Virus record (IMG/VR): IMGVR_UViG_3300027899_001089
Location: 1 to 20,989 of that record
Length of the DNA: 20,989 bases
Source of the DNA: a virus
Reading direction: 5' to 3' (one strand)
Shown: positions 1 to 7,679 of the stretch, piece by piece
How positions within the stretch are numbered: position 1 is the first letter of the stretch
Layout of the letters: each line of letters starts with the position of its first letter
Position numbers and translations under genes: made by a program
Notes under the pieces: generated by a model
Told to the model about the DNA's origin: nothing
Seen by the model: only the letters and a program-made list of their open reading frames with translations
The model's database searches: none

Positions 1-2
1 AT

Positions 3-1421
3 CTAGTACCCAAGGGCACAGTAAACCATAAATGGCATTGGCGCACAGATGATCAACTGGTTCCACGTCGTGGGAATCCCGAGATTTTTTACATGGATTT
101 TATGAATCCCGAAAGTAAACTTCAGTTTGAAACTCTTAGAGAAAAATATCCCAATATTAAAAGTACACGGTATGTATCAGATCATCTAAATGTATTAAAA
201 CGCATAGTGAATTTAGCTACCACGGAATACGTTTGGGTCATTAGTAGTATTTGCGATTACCATTCTTTTGATTTTACCTGGCATCCCGGGCAATGGCAAA
301 CAGAAATGATTCATTGTTTTGCCAGTGGCAATCAGAAACGTGGTGATACTTTCTATATTCATGTGCCTAGCTTTAAGCAACAGATGTACAACCTGGAATT
401 GTTAGATTGGTTTAATGTCATAAATTATCTAGAACACGTAAGTGTTCCGCGTTTTGATATGCCAATTCATAATTATGACACCGACGATTTAGTTTCTGAG
501 ATCAGGCAATATCAGTTTACCACCCCGTACGCACTCTTCAGTAATCAACCAGATTGTTATCCACGTTTTGATCCCTGTCTGTGGAGGGAAAAAGATCGCG
601 CCATCGAGGGTTTTACTCCAAGCAATGCCATTTGTGCAGTTCCCAGAGACATAAAGCTTTATCTGAATACTCAAGTTTATGACTATCCCTACGTATTAAA
701 AGATCACTCACGGCACTATTTTTTGGAGACTCAACTGGATATTGTTTATATCAGCAATGGTGAACCCAACGAGCAGGAGTACTATGACTGGCTCACTAAC
801 AATACTAGTGCGCGTGATTATTCTGGTAAAATACACTGGGTCCGCGGGGTAAATGGGCGCACACAAGCATATCAGGAAGCTGCTAGGCGTAGTTCAACGC
901 CCTGGTTTTTCACGGTGTTTGCCAAGTTGCGAGTAGACCCAAATTTTGATTTTAATTGGAAACCCGATTACTTCCAACAGCCCAAGCACTATATATTTCA
1001 TGCAAAAAATCCTGTTAACGATTTGGAATATGGGCACATGGGCATGATTGCCTACAATAAAATGCTGACATTAAATACTCAGGAAACTGGGCTAGATTTT
1101 ACACTCAGTGCAGCACATGAGGTAGTACCAGTACACAGTGGTGTTGCTGAATACAATCAGGACTCCTGGGTGACCTGGAGAACTGCATTTAGAGAGGTGT
1201 TAAAATTAAAACACTTTGCATCGTTAAACTTGGACATACAGGCAAAGCATAGACTCAACCGATGGCTGACTGTGGCACAGGGCAATTTTGCAGAGTGGAG
1301 CATACATGGTGCCACTGATGCTGTTGAATATTATAACAGTGTTGCTGGTGACTTTGCTAAACTAAAACTCAGTTACGAGTGGAGTTGGTTGTCCCAGTAT
1401 TATAATTCCAAATACCAGTAA
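3..1421 (+). CDS. Glycosyltransferase-like protein with two repeated domains, 5' end cut by window edge
   Basis: The frame is open from the first bases of the window, so the ATG at 93 is probably internal and the true start lies upstream. The protein resembles large glycosyltransferase-like proteins of marine tailed phages; this is recalled family likeness, not a search result. Two segments look like copies of one domain. The first, about residues 1-150 counted from the ATG at 93, has TTEYVWVIS, then FDFTWHPGQWQ and DTFYIHV. The second, about residues 215-375, has LDIVYISNGEPNEQEYYDW, GVNGRTQAYQEAA, STPWFFTVFAK, FDFNWKPDYFQQ and KHYIFHAKNPVNDLEYGH. A GT-A-like fold is plausible, but no certain catalytic DxD was assigned. 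It ends 6 bp from the convergent sugar aminotransferase gene, which fits a role in making or modifying a surface glycan. The sugar donor and target are unknown. Confidence 0.75.
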   Translation, partial: LVPKGTVNHKWHWRTDDQLVPRRGNPEIFYMDFMNPESKLQFETLREKYPNIKSTRYVSDHLNVLKRIVNLATTEYVWVISSICDYHSFDFTWHPGQWQTEMIHCFASGNQKRGDTFYIHVPSFKQQMYNLELLDWFNVINYLEHVSVPRFDMPIHNYDTDDLVSEIRQYQFTTPYALFSNQPDCYPRFDPCLWREKDRAIEGFTPSNAICAVPRDIKLYLNTQVYDYPYVLKDHSRHYFLETQLDIVYISNGEPNEQEYYDWLTNNTSARDYSGKIHWVRGVNGRTQAYQEAARRSSTPWFFTVFAKLRVDPNFDFNWKPDYFQQPKHYIFHAKNPVNDLEYGHMGMIAYNKMLTLNTQETGLDFTLSAAHEVVPVHSGVAEYNQDSWVTWRTAFREVLKLKHFASLNLDIQAKHRLNRWLTVAQGNFAEWSIHGATDAVEYYNSVAGDFAKLKLSYEWSWLSQYYNSKYQ

Positions 1422-1427
1422 TGGATA

Positions 1428-2534
1428 TTAGCAGAAATTTTTAACCTGTGCTGCTATGTATTCAACTTCGGCATCAGTTAGTTCAGGGTATATGGGTAAG
1501 CTCAGGCACTCACCGCAGAAGGCGCTGGCTTCTCTGTACAATTCTGATGCGTAGTTAATATATGGGTATCCCACTGGATATTCATACAATGGCTTTTCGT
1601 AATGTATTTTTGTTTCAATGCCGCTGTTTAACAATCGTTGCATTATTTCATGGCGATTAGTAGTTTTTATTACATACTTGTGCCAGGAATGCACTACATG
1701 GTCAGATACCACAGGAACATCCACGATACCATCAAGTTCCTGAGTATAATACGCTGCAATCTGCCTGCGCCTTGACTGCCAGGCGTCAAAGTGGCTCAGT
1801 TTAACTATCATCTGAGCACAGTCAGCCTCACTCATTTTACTGTTGGTCCCGGCAATTTCGTGTTCGCTGGACTTCCCGTTGTCTCTTAATGCCAGCAATG
1901 AATTTTTAATCTCCAGGCTATCAGTTAATACCATGCCCCCGGACCCGTAGTTGTTTAAGTTTTTTGTGGGATCAAAGCTTAGTACACTAATATCCCCTAA
2001 ACTGCCACTGGGTATGCCCTTGTAGCTGGCACCAAAACTTTGTGCAGCGTCTTCTATAATACCAAGATCCTGATTAAAAAACTCAGTGGTAACTTTAAAC
2101 CGATCCCAGTCCACGATGTTGCCAAATATGTTTACATACATGATACCAGCAACACCAGCACCTTTTATGGCAAAATCCAAGCTCTCTAGATCTATTAGTG
2201 CTTGATCGTCAGTGTCACATATTACCGGGATATTATCGCTTTGTATGATACTGTTGATTGTGGCAACAAAACTGATGGCAGGTATTAGAATTTTTGAGTT
2301 TTTAGGGAATAGCAATCCTTGTGCAAATACCAATCCCTGTGTGCCGCTGTTTACCGCCACGGCGTACCGTCTATGACAACGTTTCGCGATTAGTCTTTCA
2401 AAATCTGCGGTATAAAAGCCATCAAGGACTTGTCCGCTGGAGTAAACTGCATCAGTTACGTCCAGCAGCTCTTCTCTGAGATTTTGATACTGGCGTCTTA
2501 CTCCAAAGAAACGAATTATATCCGGTCTTTCCAA
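1428..2534 (-). CDS. DegT/DnrJ/EryC1/StrS-family PLP-dependent sugar aminotransferase
   Basis: This is a 368-residue fold-type I aminotransferase of the family that aminates keto-sugars bound to nucleotide carriers. Visible landmarks are FFGVRRQYQNLREE near the N-terminus, SSGQVLDG at 32-39, VNSGTQGL at 61-68, the cofactor-contacting EDAAQSFGA at 161-169, and SFDPTKNL with Lys191 as the expected Schiff-base lysine, followed by NNYGSGGMV. The length is typical. The ATG overlaps the 3' end of the upstream epimerase gene by 19 nt, and the sequence right after it already matches the usual family N-terminus, so this start is kept. With the epimerase and the facing glycosyltransferase it makes a small amino-sugar module. 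The exact sugar cannot be read from the sequence. Confidence 0.9.
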   Translation of the reverse strand: MERPDIIRFFGVRRQYQNLREELLDVTDAVYSSGQVLDGFYTADFERLIAKRCHRRYAVAVNSGTQGLVFAQGLLFPKNSKILIPAISFVATINSIIQSDNIPVICDTDDQALIDLESLDFAIKGAGVAGIMYVNIFGNIVDWDRFKVTTEFFNQDLGIIEDAAQSFGASYKGIPSGSLGDISVLSFDPTKNLNNYGSGGMVLTDSLEIKNSLLALRDNGKSSEHEIAGTNSKMSEADCAQMIVKLSHFDAWQSRRRQIAAYYTQELDGIVDVPVVSDHVVHSWHKYVIKTTNRHEIMQRLLNSGIETKIHYEKPLYEYPVGYPYINYASELYREASAFCGECLSLPIYPELTDAEVEYIAAQVKNFC

Positions 2535-3478
2535 AATGGACTTTCGTTAAACCATTTGTAATATCTTCGGAAACCTTCCTCAACGTCAACTCGGGGATCA
2601 AATCCAAAGTCTTTTCGTGCTGCGTCAATGTTCAATGCACCACGACTGGGGAAGTCTGCGTCTTTGTCTTTGCATTCTATGGCACCATGTCCAGCAATGC
2701 TCACTGCTAGATTTGCGGCATCCAATAAACTATAGCTGTGACTTTTTGTAATATTATAGATTTTATTTTTTGCATTGTCACTTATAGAAGCCTGCACTAT
2801 GCCTCTAGCAGCATCTTCAACGTATGTAAAATCCAAGGTCTCTCCGGCCCCGTTTACCTTGAGTGTCTTTCCACGCATTGCCGACAGAATAAACTTTGAT
2901 ACCACACGATCTTCCACGTCATACTCACCGTAGACCGCACTGGGCCTAATGATGGTGTAGTCAAAGCATTTACGTCTAGCGTAATCTTTAACCAGCCACT
3001 CTCCCATGAGCTTCATGATACCGTACTGTCCCTGTGGGCGACAATTGTAATCTTCAGTGACCTGATCGTCGAAGTCTCCGTAGACCATGCTGCTGCTGAT
3101 GTAAGTAAAACGTTTGACACCATGATCCTTGGCGCACTCCAATAAATTAATAAGTCCAGTTGCCATGACTTCACTGCCCCAGACCGGATTAGCACTGACT
3201 ACTTTTTGTCTGGGGAAACTGGCCAGGTGAATCACAGAGTCAGGTTTGAATACTGCAAATTTTTCATCTAACGATTCCCTGTTTCTGATATCAGTATGCA
3301 CTATCTCAGCTTTAAATTTTTTTCGTCGTTCGCTGAACAGATATTGCAATTCATCCTGTGGAACAAATCCATAGTCTGAAAGTGTATCAGCAACTAGGCA
3401 TTCGTGCCCCAGTTCTTCTAGTAATTTTACCACATTGTGGCCAATAAAGCCGGCCCCGCCCGTGACAAATATTTTCAT
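2516..3478 (-). CDS. NAD-dependent epimerase/dehydratase (extended SDR family)
   Basis: This 320-residue protein is a nucleotide-sugar-modifying short-chain dehydrogenase. It shows the N-terminal Rossmann glycine motif TGGAGFIG (6-13), Asp31 at the end of the second strand as a likely NAD ribose contact, the HLASFPR strand (84-90), the Ser run SSS at 128-130, and the catalytic pair Tyr152/Lys156 in YGIMK. The IIRPSAVYGEYD segment is the usual substrate-side motif. Family members act as 4-epimerases, dehydratases or reductases on UDP-, GDP- or dTDP-sugars, and the specificity here is unresolved. A GGAAAA stretch 6 nt before the ATG can serve as SD. It follows thyA by 17 nt and overlaps the downstream aminotransferase, so they are probably co-transcribed. 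Confidence 0.88.
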   Translation of the reverse strand: MKIFVTGGAGFIGHNVVKLLEELGHECLVADTLSDYGFVPQDELQYLFSERRKKFKAEIVHTDIRNRESLDEKFAVFKPDSVIHLASFPRQKVVSANPVWGSEVMATGLINLLECAKDHGVKRFTYISSSMVYGDFDDQVTEDYNCRPQGQYGIMKLMGEWLVKDYARRKCFDYTIIRPSAVYGEYDVEDRVVSKFILSAMRGKTLKVNGAGETLDFTYVEDAARGIVQASISDNAKNKIYNITKSHSYSLLDAANLAVSIAGHGAIECKDKDADFPSRGALNIDAARKDFGFDPRVDVEEGFRRYYKWFNESPFWKDRI

Positions 3479-3495
3479 TAATGATTTTCCATAAT

Positions 3496-4410
3496 TTATA
3501 CAGCCATATCGGCTTTGATTGCCCCGTGGCTCTGGTAATTTTCCAGTTTAATATCAGCCATGGTAAATTTAGTTATGTCGTTGATTTCTGGATTCAACCA
3601 CAATTGTGGGGCAGGTAATGGTTCACGTGATATCTGGTCTTTTACCTGCTCTACATGGTTTAGGTATATGTGTGCATCACCGAGCACGTGAACAAACTCC
3701 CCTACATCCAAATTGCACACCTGGGCTATTAGATGCGTTAGCAAACTGTAGCTCGCGATATTAAAGGGTACACCTAAAAACATGTCACAACTTCTTTGAT
3801 ACATCTGGCAACTCAAGCGTCCATCATTGACATAAAATTGTGCAAACGTGTGGCATGGTGGCAATGCCATATTTTCTAATTCTCCAGGATTCCATGCACT
3901 AAGAATATGCCGTCGACCATCTGGATCTGTACGCAGGGAATTGATCAGTAGCGACAACTGATCCACTTCTTTTATCTGTATGGGCGAAGTTCTGCGGTAG
4001 GTATTGCCAAAATCATCTTTAAAAGTCCCTTCGCCGCGATCAATGGGAGTTCTCCAGTGTCTCCATTGTACCCCATACACCCTGCCCAGGTCGCCATCAA
4101 ACTTGGCTCTGGATTTCCAATAAGGTGCTGTGGCATTGGCAGTCCAGATAGTGGTCTTGGACTGATCTCGTGCACCATGGAGAATTTCTGCTAGCCGTCT
4201 TTCATCTCCTGTGCCTTCAATGAACCATAACAATTCCGACGCCATGGACTTCCAGGCTAATTTCTTTGTGGTGATTGCGGGAAATCCCTTGCTTAGATCA
4301 TATCGTTGTTGCATTCCAAAGCAACTGATGGTACCAGTACCAGTTCTATCTGTTTTAGTCGTGCCATTTTCTAGCACGAATTTAAGTGCATTTAGATATT
4401 CATGTTCCAT
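3496..4410 (-). CDS. thyA: Thymidylate synthase (ThyA type)
   Basis: This enzyme makes dTMP from dUMP using methylene-tetrahydrofolate. The 304-residue protein carries the family landmarks in order: DRTGTGT (21-27) with the phosphate-binding Arg22, [14 protein letters not shown] (107-119), LPPCHT with nucleophile Cys186, the [18 protein letters not shown] block (200-217), GDAHIYLNH (244-252), and the closing residues Asp-Met-Ala-Val. It is slightly longer than E. coli ThyA (264) and T4 Td (286), with the extra length mainly around residues 80-140. It lies 16 nt downstream of the DHFR gene, the same order as frd-td in T4, so the pair regenerates and consumes folate together. No intron is seen. 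A clear SD is not visible; the gap is AT-rich. Confidence 0.97.
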   Translation of the reverse strand: MEHEYLNALKFVLENGTTKTDRTGTGTISCFGMQQRYDLSKGFPAITTKKLAWKSMASELLWFIEGTGDERRLAEILHGARDQSKTTIWTANATAPYWKSRAKFDGDLGRVYGVQWRHWRTPIDRGEGTFKDDFGNTYRRTSPIQIKEVDQLSLLINSLRTDPDGRRHILSAWNPGELENMALPPCHTFAQFYVNDGRLSCQMYQRSCDMFLGVPFNIASYSLLTHLIAQVCNLDVGEFVHVLGDAHIYLNHVEQVKDQISREPLPAPQLWLNPEINDITKFTMADIKLENYQSHGAIKADMAV

Positions 4411-4426
4411 AAATTATATTATACTA

Positions 4427-4936
4427 CTACTGACGGAAGACGTCGATATTTTTATAAGTCATCCAGGTGCAGCGGCGGTCCAGGCTGGGCCCTGCACTCC
4501 GGGCCTGAAACATGCGCAAATACTTTCTTAGATCTATCTGCGTATCTGTTCGAAACTGACCTTTAAAATGTGTGATATGTGCTTCGTCGACCAAGTCCAT
4601 GGTTTCCATTAAAATCTTGGGACCACCCACGATCCAGACTATTTTATCGGAATTTTTTTCAGCAATACTTTTTATATTGGCGCAGATATCGCCCTGTATA
4701 ATCTTAACCCCCTGATAGGGCTGCGACAGTGGCCTACTGGTGATAACATGTGTGCTACGTTCAGGCAGCGGCTTGGGCATTTTTGGATCATCCCAGGTTC
4801 TCCGCCCCATGACAACTATGTGATTTTTTGTTTGTTCTTTAAAATATTGTAGATCTTCTCTATGATGGGGCCAGGGCAATGAGCCGTTAAAGCCCATGCC
4901 ACCCCAATGATCCACAGCAAATATGGCTTTTATCAT
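4427..4936 (-). CDS. frd: Dihydrofolate reductase
   Basis: This enzyme reduces dihydrofolate to tetrahydrofolate with NADPH, resupplying thymidylate synthase encoded just downstream. The 169-residue protein has GGMGFNGSLPWP (12-23), the catalytic acid Asp28 in REDLQYFKEQT, the cofactor-binding VVMGRRTWDD, VITSRPL, and the VGGPKI glycine motif. Its length is near that of E. coli FolA (159). The ATG overlaps the stop of the preceding gene in an ATGA junction, indicating translational coupling. The gene ends with two consecutive TAG stops. The name follows the T4 homologue; a host-like folA designation would be equally valid. Confidence 0.95.
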   Translation of the reverse strand: MIKAIFAVDHWGGMGFNGSLPWPHHREDLQYFKEQTKNHIVVMGRRTWDDPKMPKPLPERSTHVITSRPLSQPYQGVKIIQGDICANIKSIAEKNSDKIVWIVGGPKILMETMDLVDEAHITHFKGQFRTDTQIDLRKYLRMFQARSAGPSLDRRCTWMTYKNIDVFRQ

Positions 4937-5271
4937 AATTTAGATAATACTTTATCTGTTTCTGGTTGTACAGTGGCTTCTACTAGATCAATATCAACAA
5001 AAAAGTCTACGTTGTCTATATAATCGTCTAGCTCGTCTAACCTTGATGTTACATGGGATTCTACCTCATCCGGATCAGCACCCTGCTCGAGCAACTTTTT
5101 AATGTCCACAGTTACAGTGGTGCCGTCCTTGAGAGATACTACTAATTTTTCCAAAATATGTATGGGTACTTCTTTTTTGTCTACATCTTTAAGAATGTTC
5201 CTCCAGGCTGCTTTTGGATTTAAATTAAGCTTCTTTGGCTTTGGCGATTTTTTTGGATTTTGTTGTGCCAT
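4933..5271 (-). CDS. Conserved phage protein of unknown function, Lys-rich N-terminus
   Basis: This 112-residue protein has a basic, proline-rich first 20 residues and an acidic second half (DELDDYIDNVDFFVDIDLVEA). The centre, with LVVSLKDGTTVTVDIKKLLEQG, looks like a small beta-rich unit. I do not recognise a domain with a known function, although proteins of this kind seem common in T4-like aquatic phages. Its first 47 nt overlap, out of frame, the 3' end of the gene upstream, and its stop overlaps the DHFR start (ATGA). No good SD precedes the ATG. Tight packing suggests translation coupled to the upstream gene. Confidence 0.75.
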   Translation of the reverse strand: MAQQNPKKSPKPKKLNLNPKAAWRNILKDVDKKEVPIHILEKLVVSLKDGTTVTVDIKKLLEQGADPDEVESHVTSRLDELDDYIDNVDFFVDIDLVEATVQPETDKVLSKL

Positions 5272-5914
5272 TTGTTTTAACTGGGCTCGTTAATGATATT
5301 GCTTCTTGTTGAAGTCTTGCTGCCTCGGCCAATAGTGCCTTGGCATTATCCTGCAACTGTTGTGCTTGCGCCAAACGTTGTTTTGCCAGTTCACCATCAG
5401 TTAAAATATCGCTAATTTTTATATTAGTATCAACTTCTACTGGGATACTGCGGCTCTCCCTGGGCGTACGAACTTCACCCAGCATCTGGCCTGGATTATT
5501 ACGTTTACGTTTACCAGACATGCCTGCATTTTTATCTAGATCTGCTAGTTCTTTTACAGCCGCTTCGCCCTGTTTCATCTTACCAAGAATGTCATTTAAT
5601 TCGTCTAGTCGAACTGTGCTTTTAGCATTGGGTGTGACGATTACCTGATTAGTTGGTACTTTTTTAATCATACCCTCACGATGTAACGTCTCCAGGGCGT
5701 TGTTGCCATCGCTTAGTGTATACCTAAACAGGTAATCACTGAGTTCAGCTGCCTGCTGCCCGGGTTCACTTTCTAAAGCACTCATTAAATCATCATGAAT
5801 ATGTCGCTGCATGGTGTCGGGATATGCAACTAGACACATATGATCTTCTCCTGGTACTGTTTTAAATAAAATTATGCACTTTTTGTTGTTATGCTTGCCA
5901 ACATGCTTGATCAT
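5225..5914 (-). CDS. Conserved T4-like phage protein of unknown function with coiled-coil C-terminus
   Basis: This 229-residue protein begins with a conserved-looking block (KHVGKHNNKKCIILFKTVPG, then HMCLVAYPDTM and RHIHDDLMSALESEPGQQA) and continues with a winged-helix-like stretch including LHREGMIKKVPTNQVIV. Residues around 170-210 (a run with AKQRLAQAQQLQDNAKALL) are predicted by eye to form a long Ala/Gln-rich coiled coil, followed by a Lys-rich tail. I recall similar proteins in T4-like aquatic phages, but no role I can vouch for. A good SD, AAGGA, lies 7-8 nt before the ATG. The tail overlaps the next gene by 47 nt out of frame. Confidence 0.8.
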   Translation of the reverse strand: MIKHVGKHNNKKCIILFKTVPGEDHMCLVAYPDTMQRHIHDDLMSALESEPGQQAAELSDYLFRYTLSDGNNALETLHREGMIKKVPTNQVIVTPNAKSTVRLDELNDILGKMKQGEAAVKELADLDKNAGMSGKRKRNNPGQMLGEVRTPRESRSIPVEVDTNIKISDILTDGELAKQRLAQAQQLQDNAKALLAEAARLQQEAISLTSPVKTNGTTKSKKIAKAKEA

Positions 5915-5923
5915 GTATTTTCC

Positions 5924-6166
5924 TTATGGTAAAAGGCCAGATGCTACTCCGGCCTGAATGCTTTCGTTGTTTGCTTGATTACTGGATTTAGAAGAATTAA
6001 TTGCACCCAAGTCAGTTAAAAACTCGAAAATTTTTTGATATGCGGTTCCTATCTCAACAAACTCTTCGGGTCTGAATGACCCTCTACTACTGGCTAACTG
6101 AATGCTACTTAGAACAGATAATAGTTCTTGAGTTGGGACCACGACCTGGCGCGCTTGATTTTCCAT
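5924..6166 (-). CDS. Small conserved phage protein, unknown function
   Basis: This 80-residue protein has an N-terminal half predicted helical (TQELLSVLSSIQLASSRGSF, then EEFVEIGTAYQKIFEFL) and a low-complexity Ser/Asn-rich tail. No known domain was recognised. GGAG lies 5 nt before the ATG, supporting this start. It ends 9 nt before the next gene of the same strand, so the two are likely co-transcribed. A TATAAATT sequence about 50-60 nt upstream resembles a T4-type late promoter. Confidence 0.7.
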   Translation of the reverse strand: MENQARQVVVPTQELLSVLSSIQLASSRGSFRPEEFVEIGTAYQKIFEFLTDLGAINSSKSSNQANNESIQAGVASGLLP

Positions 6167-6216
6167 TGGTACTCCATTGATACAACAATATTTACTCTCT
6201 TACAGATCGCAGTAAA

Positions 6217-6224
6217 AATTTATA
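6217..6224 (-). promoter_or_regulatory. Possible T4-type late promoter octamer (TATAAATT)
   Basis: The minus strand reads TATAAATT, one mismatch from the T4 late octamer TATAAATA. It overlaps the stop codon of the 6220-6507 gene and points to the genes at 6166 and below. The surroundings are AT-rich, so chance is a real possibility. Confidence 0.3.
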
Positions 6225-6507
6225 ATTGCTCCCATTTATTGATTTGATCAATACGCAATGCAAAATAACTTGCTTCACTGTGTATCTCAAATGCAGCACA
6301 TTTTGATTTTGCCATTGACGAATTTGAATCTTCAGCGAAGATATCACCTAGCCAAAATCTTCCGGAAAGATTTTCATAAATCCAGTCGGAGATCTTTTTT
6401 TCGTGTGTTTTAATATCAAATATCACAGATTCAAAATGCGGGGGCTTATGCTCAATTCGTCTAAGTCCAAACACATTGAGAGGATTAATTTCTCCGTATT
6501 TAAGCAT
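6220..6507 (-). CDS. Short phage protein, diverged member of the F-x-L-R-W-tail family
   Basis: This 95-residue protein shares its layout with the paralogs clustered at 8.2-11.2 kb. A helix with a W...EN..G pattern (DWIYENLSGRFW) is followed by a hydrophilic linker and then an A-F-E-I strand and EASYFALRI, which corresponds to the D-A-x-x-F-x-L-R-W tail of the others. Unlike them, it continues another eleven residues (ending KWEQL), and there is no SD encoded in the tail. The function is unknown. It starts 1 nt after the stop of the upstream gene, with only a weak SD. Confidence 0.65.
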   Translation of the reverse strand: MLKYGEINPLNVFGLRRIEHKPPHFESVIFDIKTHEKKISDWIYENLSGRFWLGDIFAEDSNSSMAKSKCAAFEIHSEASYFALRIDQINKWEQL

Positions 6508-6508
6508 A

Positions 6509-6970
6509 TTAGTCAGTTGACTCAGTATAACACAATTTGGTCATGGTGATAAAGTGATCATAGGCTGCACGAACACTAGCATGTTTCATTAATTTATCTG
6601 CTTCAGCCATCATGGCTTTAATTCCGGCTTCGGCAACATCGCGATTAGATGCCCCCTGTAATGGGCAAAGCTCATCACCAAGTTCCTTGGCCAGTTTCTG
6701 CCATGCTTTTTTCTGTCCGGGTGTAATTGGAGTCTGCTTGGGACGCAGTTCTGATGCTTTGCACATTGCGGAACACATGGCGTCTTCAGCCACCCGGCTC
6801 GCCGCAATCAGGGCAGCATAGTTAGGATCAATGTTAAAACGGCGAGACTGCCCTCCGGGGTATACACTAACCAGGTGGTTGCCCTTTGGAAAGCTATCCA
6901 AATACTGGCTATCATATTCTGTAATTGGTACATATTTTCTTCCCACTTTTTCATAGTATATCTTTTTCAT
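6509..6970 (-). CDS. Conserved phage protein of unknown function
   Basis: This 153-residue protein begins with MKKIYYEKVGRKYVPI and a beta-rich segment (SFPKGNHLVSVYPGG), followed by helices containing the conspicuous ASRVAEDAMCSAMCKASEL, and ends in a helical region (AYDHFITMTKLCY). Proteins with this N-terminus occur in T4-like aquatic phages as far as I recall, without assigned function. GGAG lies 9 nt before the ATG. The start overlaps the upstream gene by 20 nt and the stop is adjacent to the next gene, so it sits inside an operon. Confidence 0.75.
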   Translation of the reverse strand: MKKIYYEKVGRKYVPITEYDSQYLDSFPKGNHLVSVYPGGQSRRFNIDPNYAALIAASRVAEDAMCSAMCKASELRPKQTPITPGQKKAWQKLAKELGDELCPLQGASNRDVAEAGIKAMMAEADKLMKHASVRAAYDHFITMTKLCYTESTD

Positions 6971-7244
6971 CTAATGTTACTCCGTTACCACGTTTATCTG
7001 AGACTTTATCTAAATCTTGGAACAGACGTTTTTCTTGTTGGGTAAGTTCTTTGAATGATTTTCTAGGATTCATACACATTACACACTTGGGATCACCACA
7101 GTTCATTGCGTGATGTTTGGCAAATTTGTGAGGCTCAGATACAGGTACTCCATACGCTTTGGCAATCTTGGTCTGCCGCTTTACAGCATTTTCATCACTA
7201 AGCCTGCGCTTTGAATTTTTAAATTTATCGTCTTCAGTGCTCAT
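6951..7244 (-). CDS. Small protein with a possible zinc-binding Cys cluster
   Basis: The ATG at 7244 (MSTEDDKFK) is chosen over an upstream TTG at 7262 because AAGG lies 8 nt before it; the product is 97 residues. The middle holds H-H-A-M-N-C-G-D-P-K-C-V-M-C-M-N-P-R-K, which contains a C-x(4)-C-x(2)-C cluster with nearby histidines and could bind a metal. The rest is highly charged (KNSKRRLSDENAVKRQTK; QQEKRLFQDLDKV). No named domain was recognised. Its 3' end overlaps the next gene by 20 nt. Confidence 0.7.
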   Translation of the reverse strand: MSTEDDKFKNSKRRLSDENAVKRQTKIAKAYGVPVSEPHKFAKHHAMNCGDPKCVMCMNPRKSFKELTQQEKRLFQDLDKVSDKRGNGVTLDEKDIL

Positions 7245-7283
7245 TATGTATACCTTGTTCAAGCTTTTAATGTGGCAATTTGT

Positions 7284-7312
7284 ATTGTGCGCCCTGACTG
7301 ATTTATCGTCAA
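7284..7312 (-). promoter_or_regulatory. Weak sigma-70-like promoter, TTGACG-17-CACAAT
   Basis: The minus strand has TTGACG (7312-7307), a 17-nt spacer and CACAAT (7289-7284), upstream of the 7244 gene. The -10 is poor (4 of 6). The -35 includes the TGA stop of the 7309-7548 gene, as at three other sites in this window. Confidence 0.35.
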
Positions 7313-7548
7313 CCGATAACTATCACGCGGCGAATACCTTCGTAGTCGCCTTCATCTTCATATATCTCGTCTTCGTCCAACATCTTGTGCATGCTGTGAT
7401 AGGTACTGTATTTCACAAATCCGTCTCCGACCGTGTCCACAGTAGGAGCAAGCTCAGTGCGCCAGTAGTCATTGGACGGATATGCAAAATGCACTTCCAA
7501 ATTGGGATCAAAATCTTTCAGAAGATCAATGAGGTCTGATACTTTCAT
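7309..7548 (-). CDS. Small acidic conserved phage protein
   Basis: This 79-residue protein starts with MKVSDLIDLLKDFDPNLEV, a pattern seen in many small phage proteins that opens with a helix followed by a strand. The middle contains AYPSNDYWRTELAPTV, and the C-terminal part is acidic (MLDEDEIYEDEGDYEGIRR) before a final VIVIG strand. The function is unknown. CAGGAG lies 7 nt before the ATG, and a consensus promoter (TTGACA-17-TATAAT) ends 34 nt upstream, so it should be well expressed early. The stop codon sits in the next -35 box. Confidence 0.8.
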   Translation of the reverse strand: MKVSDLIDLLKDFDPNLEVHFAYPSNDYWRTELAPTVDTVGDGFVKYSTYHSMHKMLDEDEIYEDEGDYEGIRRVIVIG

Positions 7549-7582
7549 AACTTACTCCTGTTTGTTGATTATCTAAGTACGT

Positions 7583-7611
7583 ATTATATATCCAAAGCGA
7601 TTTAGTGTCAA
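7583..7611 (-). promoter_or_regulatory. Consensus sigma-70-type promoter, TTGACA-17-TATAAT
   Basis: The minus strand carries a perfect TTGACA (7611-7606), a 17-nt spacer and a perfect TATAAT (7588-7583). It points at the 7548 gene, giving a leader of about 28 nt with AATCAACAA just before the SD. This is the strongest promoter match in the window. Confidence 0.8.
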
Positions 7612-7679
7612 CCTGCGTAATCGTAGTAATCTTCGGGATGATCTTGATCATAACATCCCTTGGTAATTTGTTATATTGT

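Noticed and set aside
1422-1427. Terminator between the two convergent genes
   Set aside because: The gap is only 6 bp and no stem-loop with a U-run is seen in or next to it.
4211-4531. Plus-strand frame across thyA and DHFR
   Set aside because: It lies opposite two certain enzymes and has no independent coding signs.
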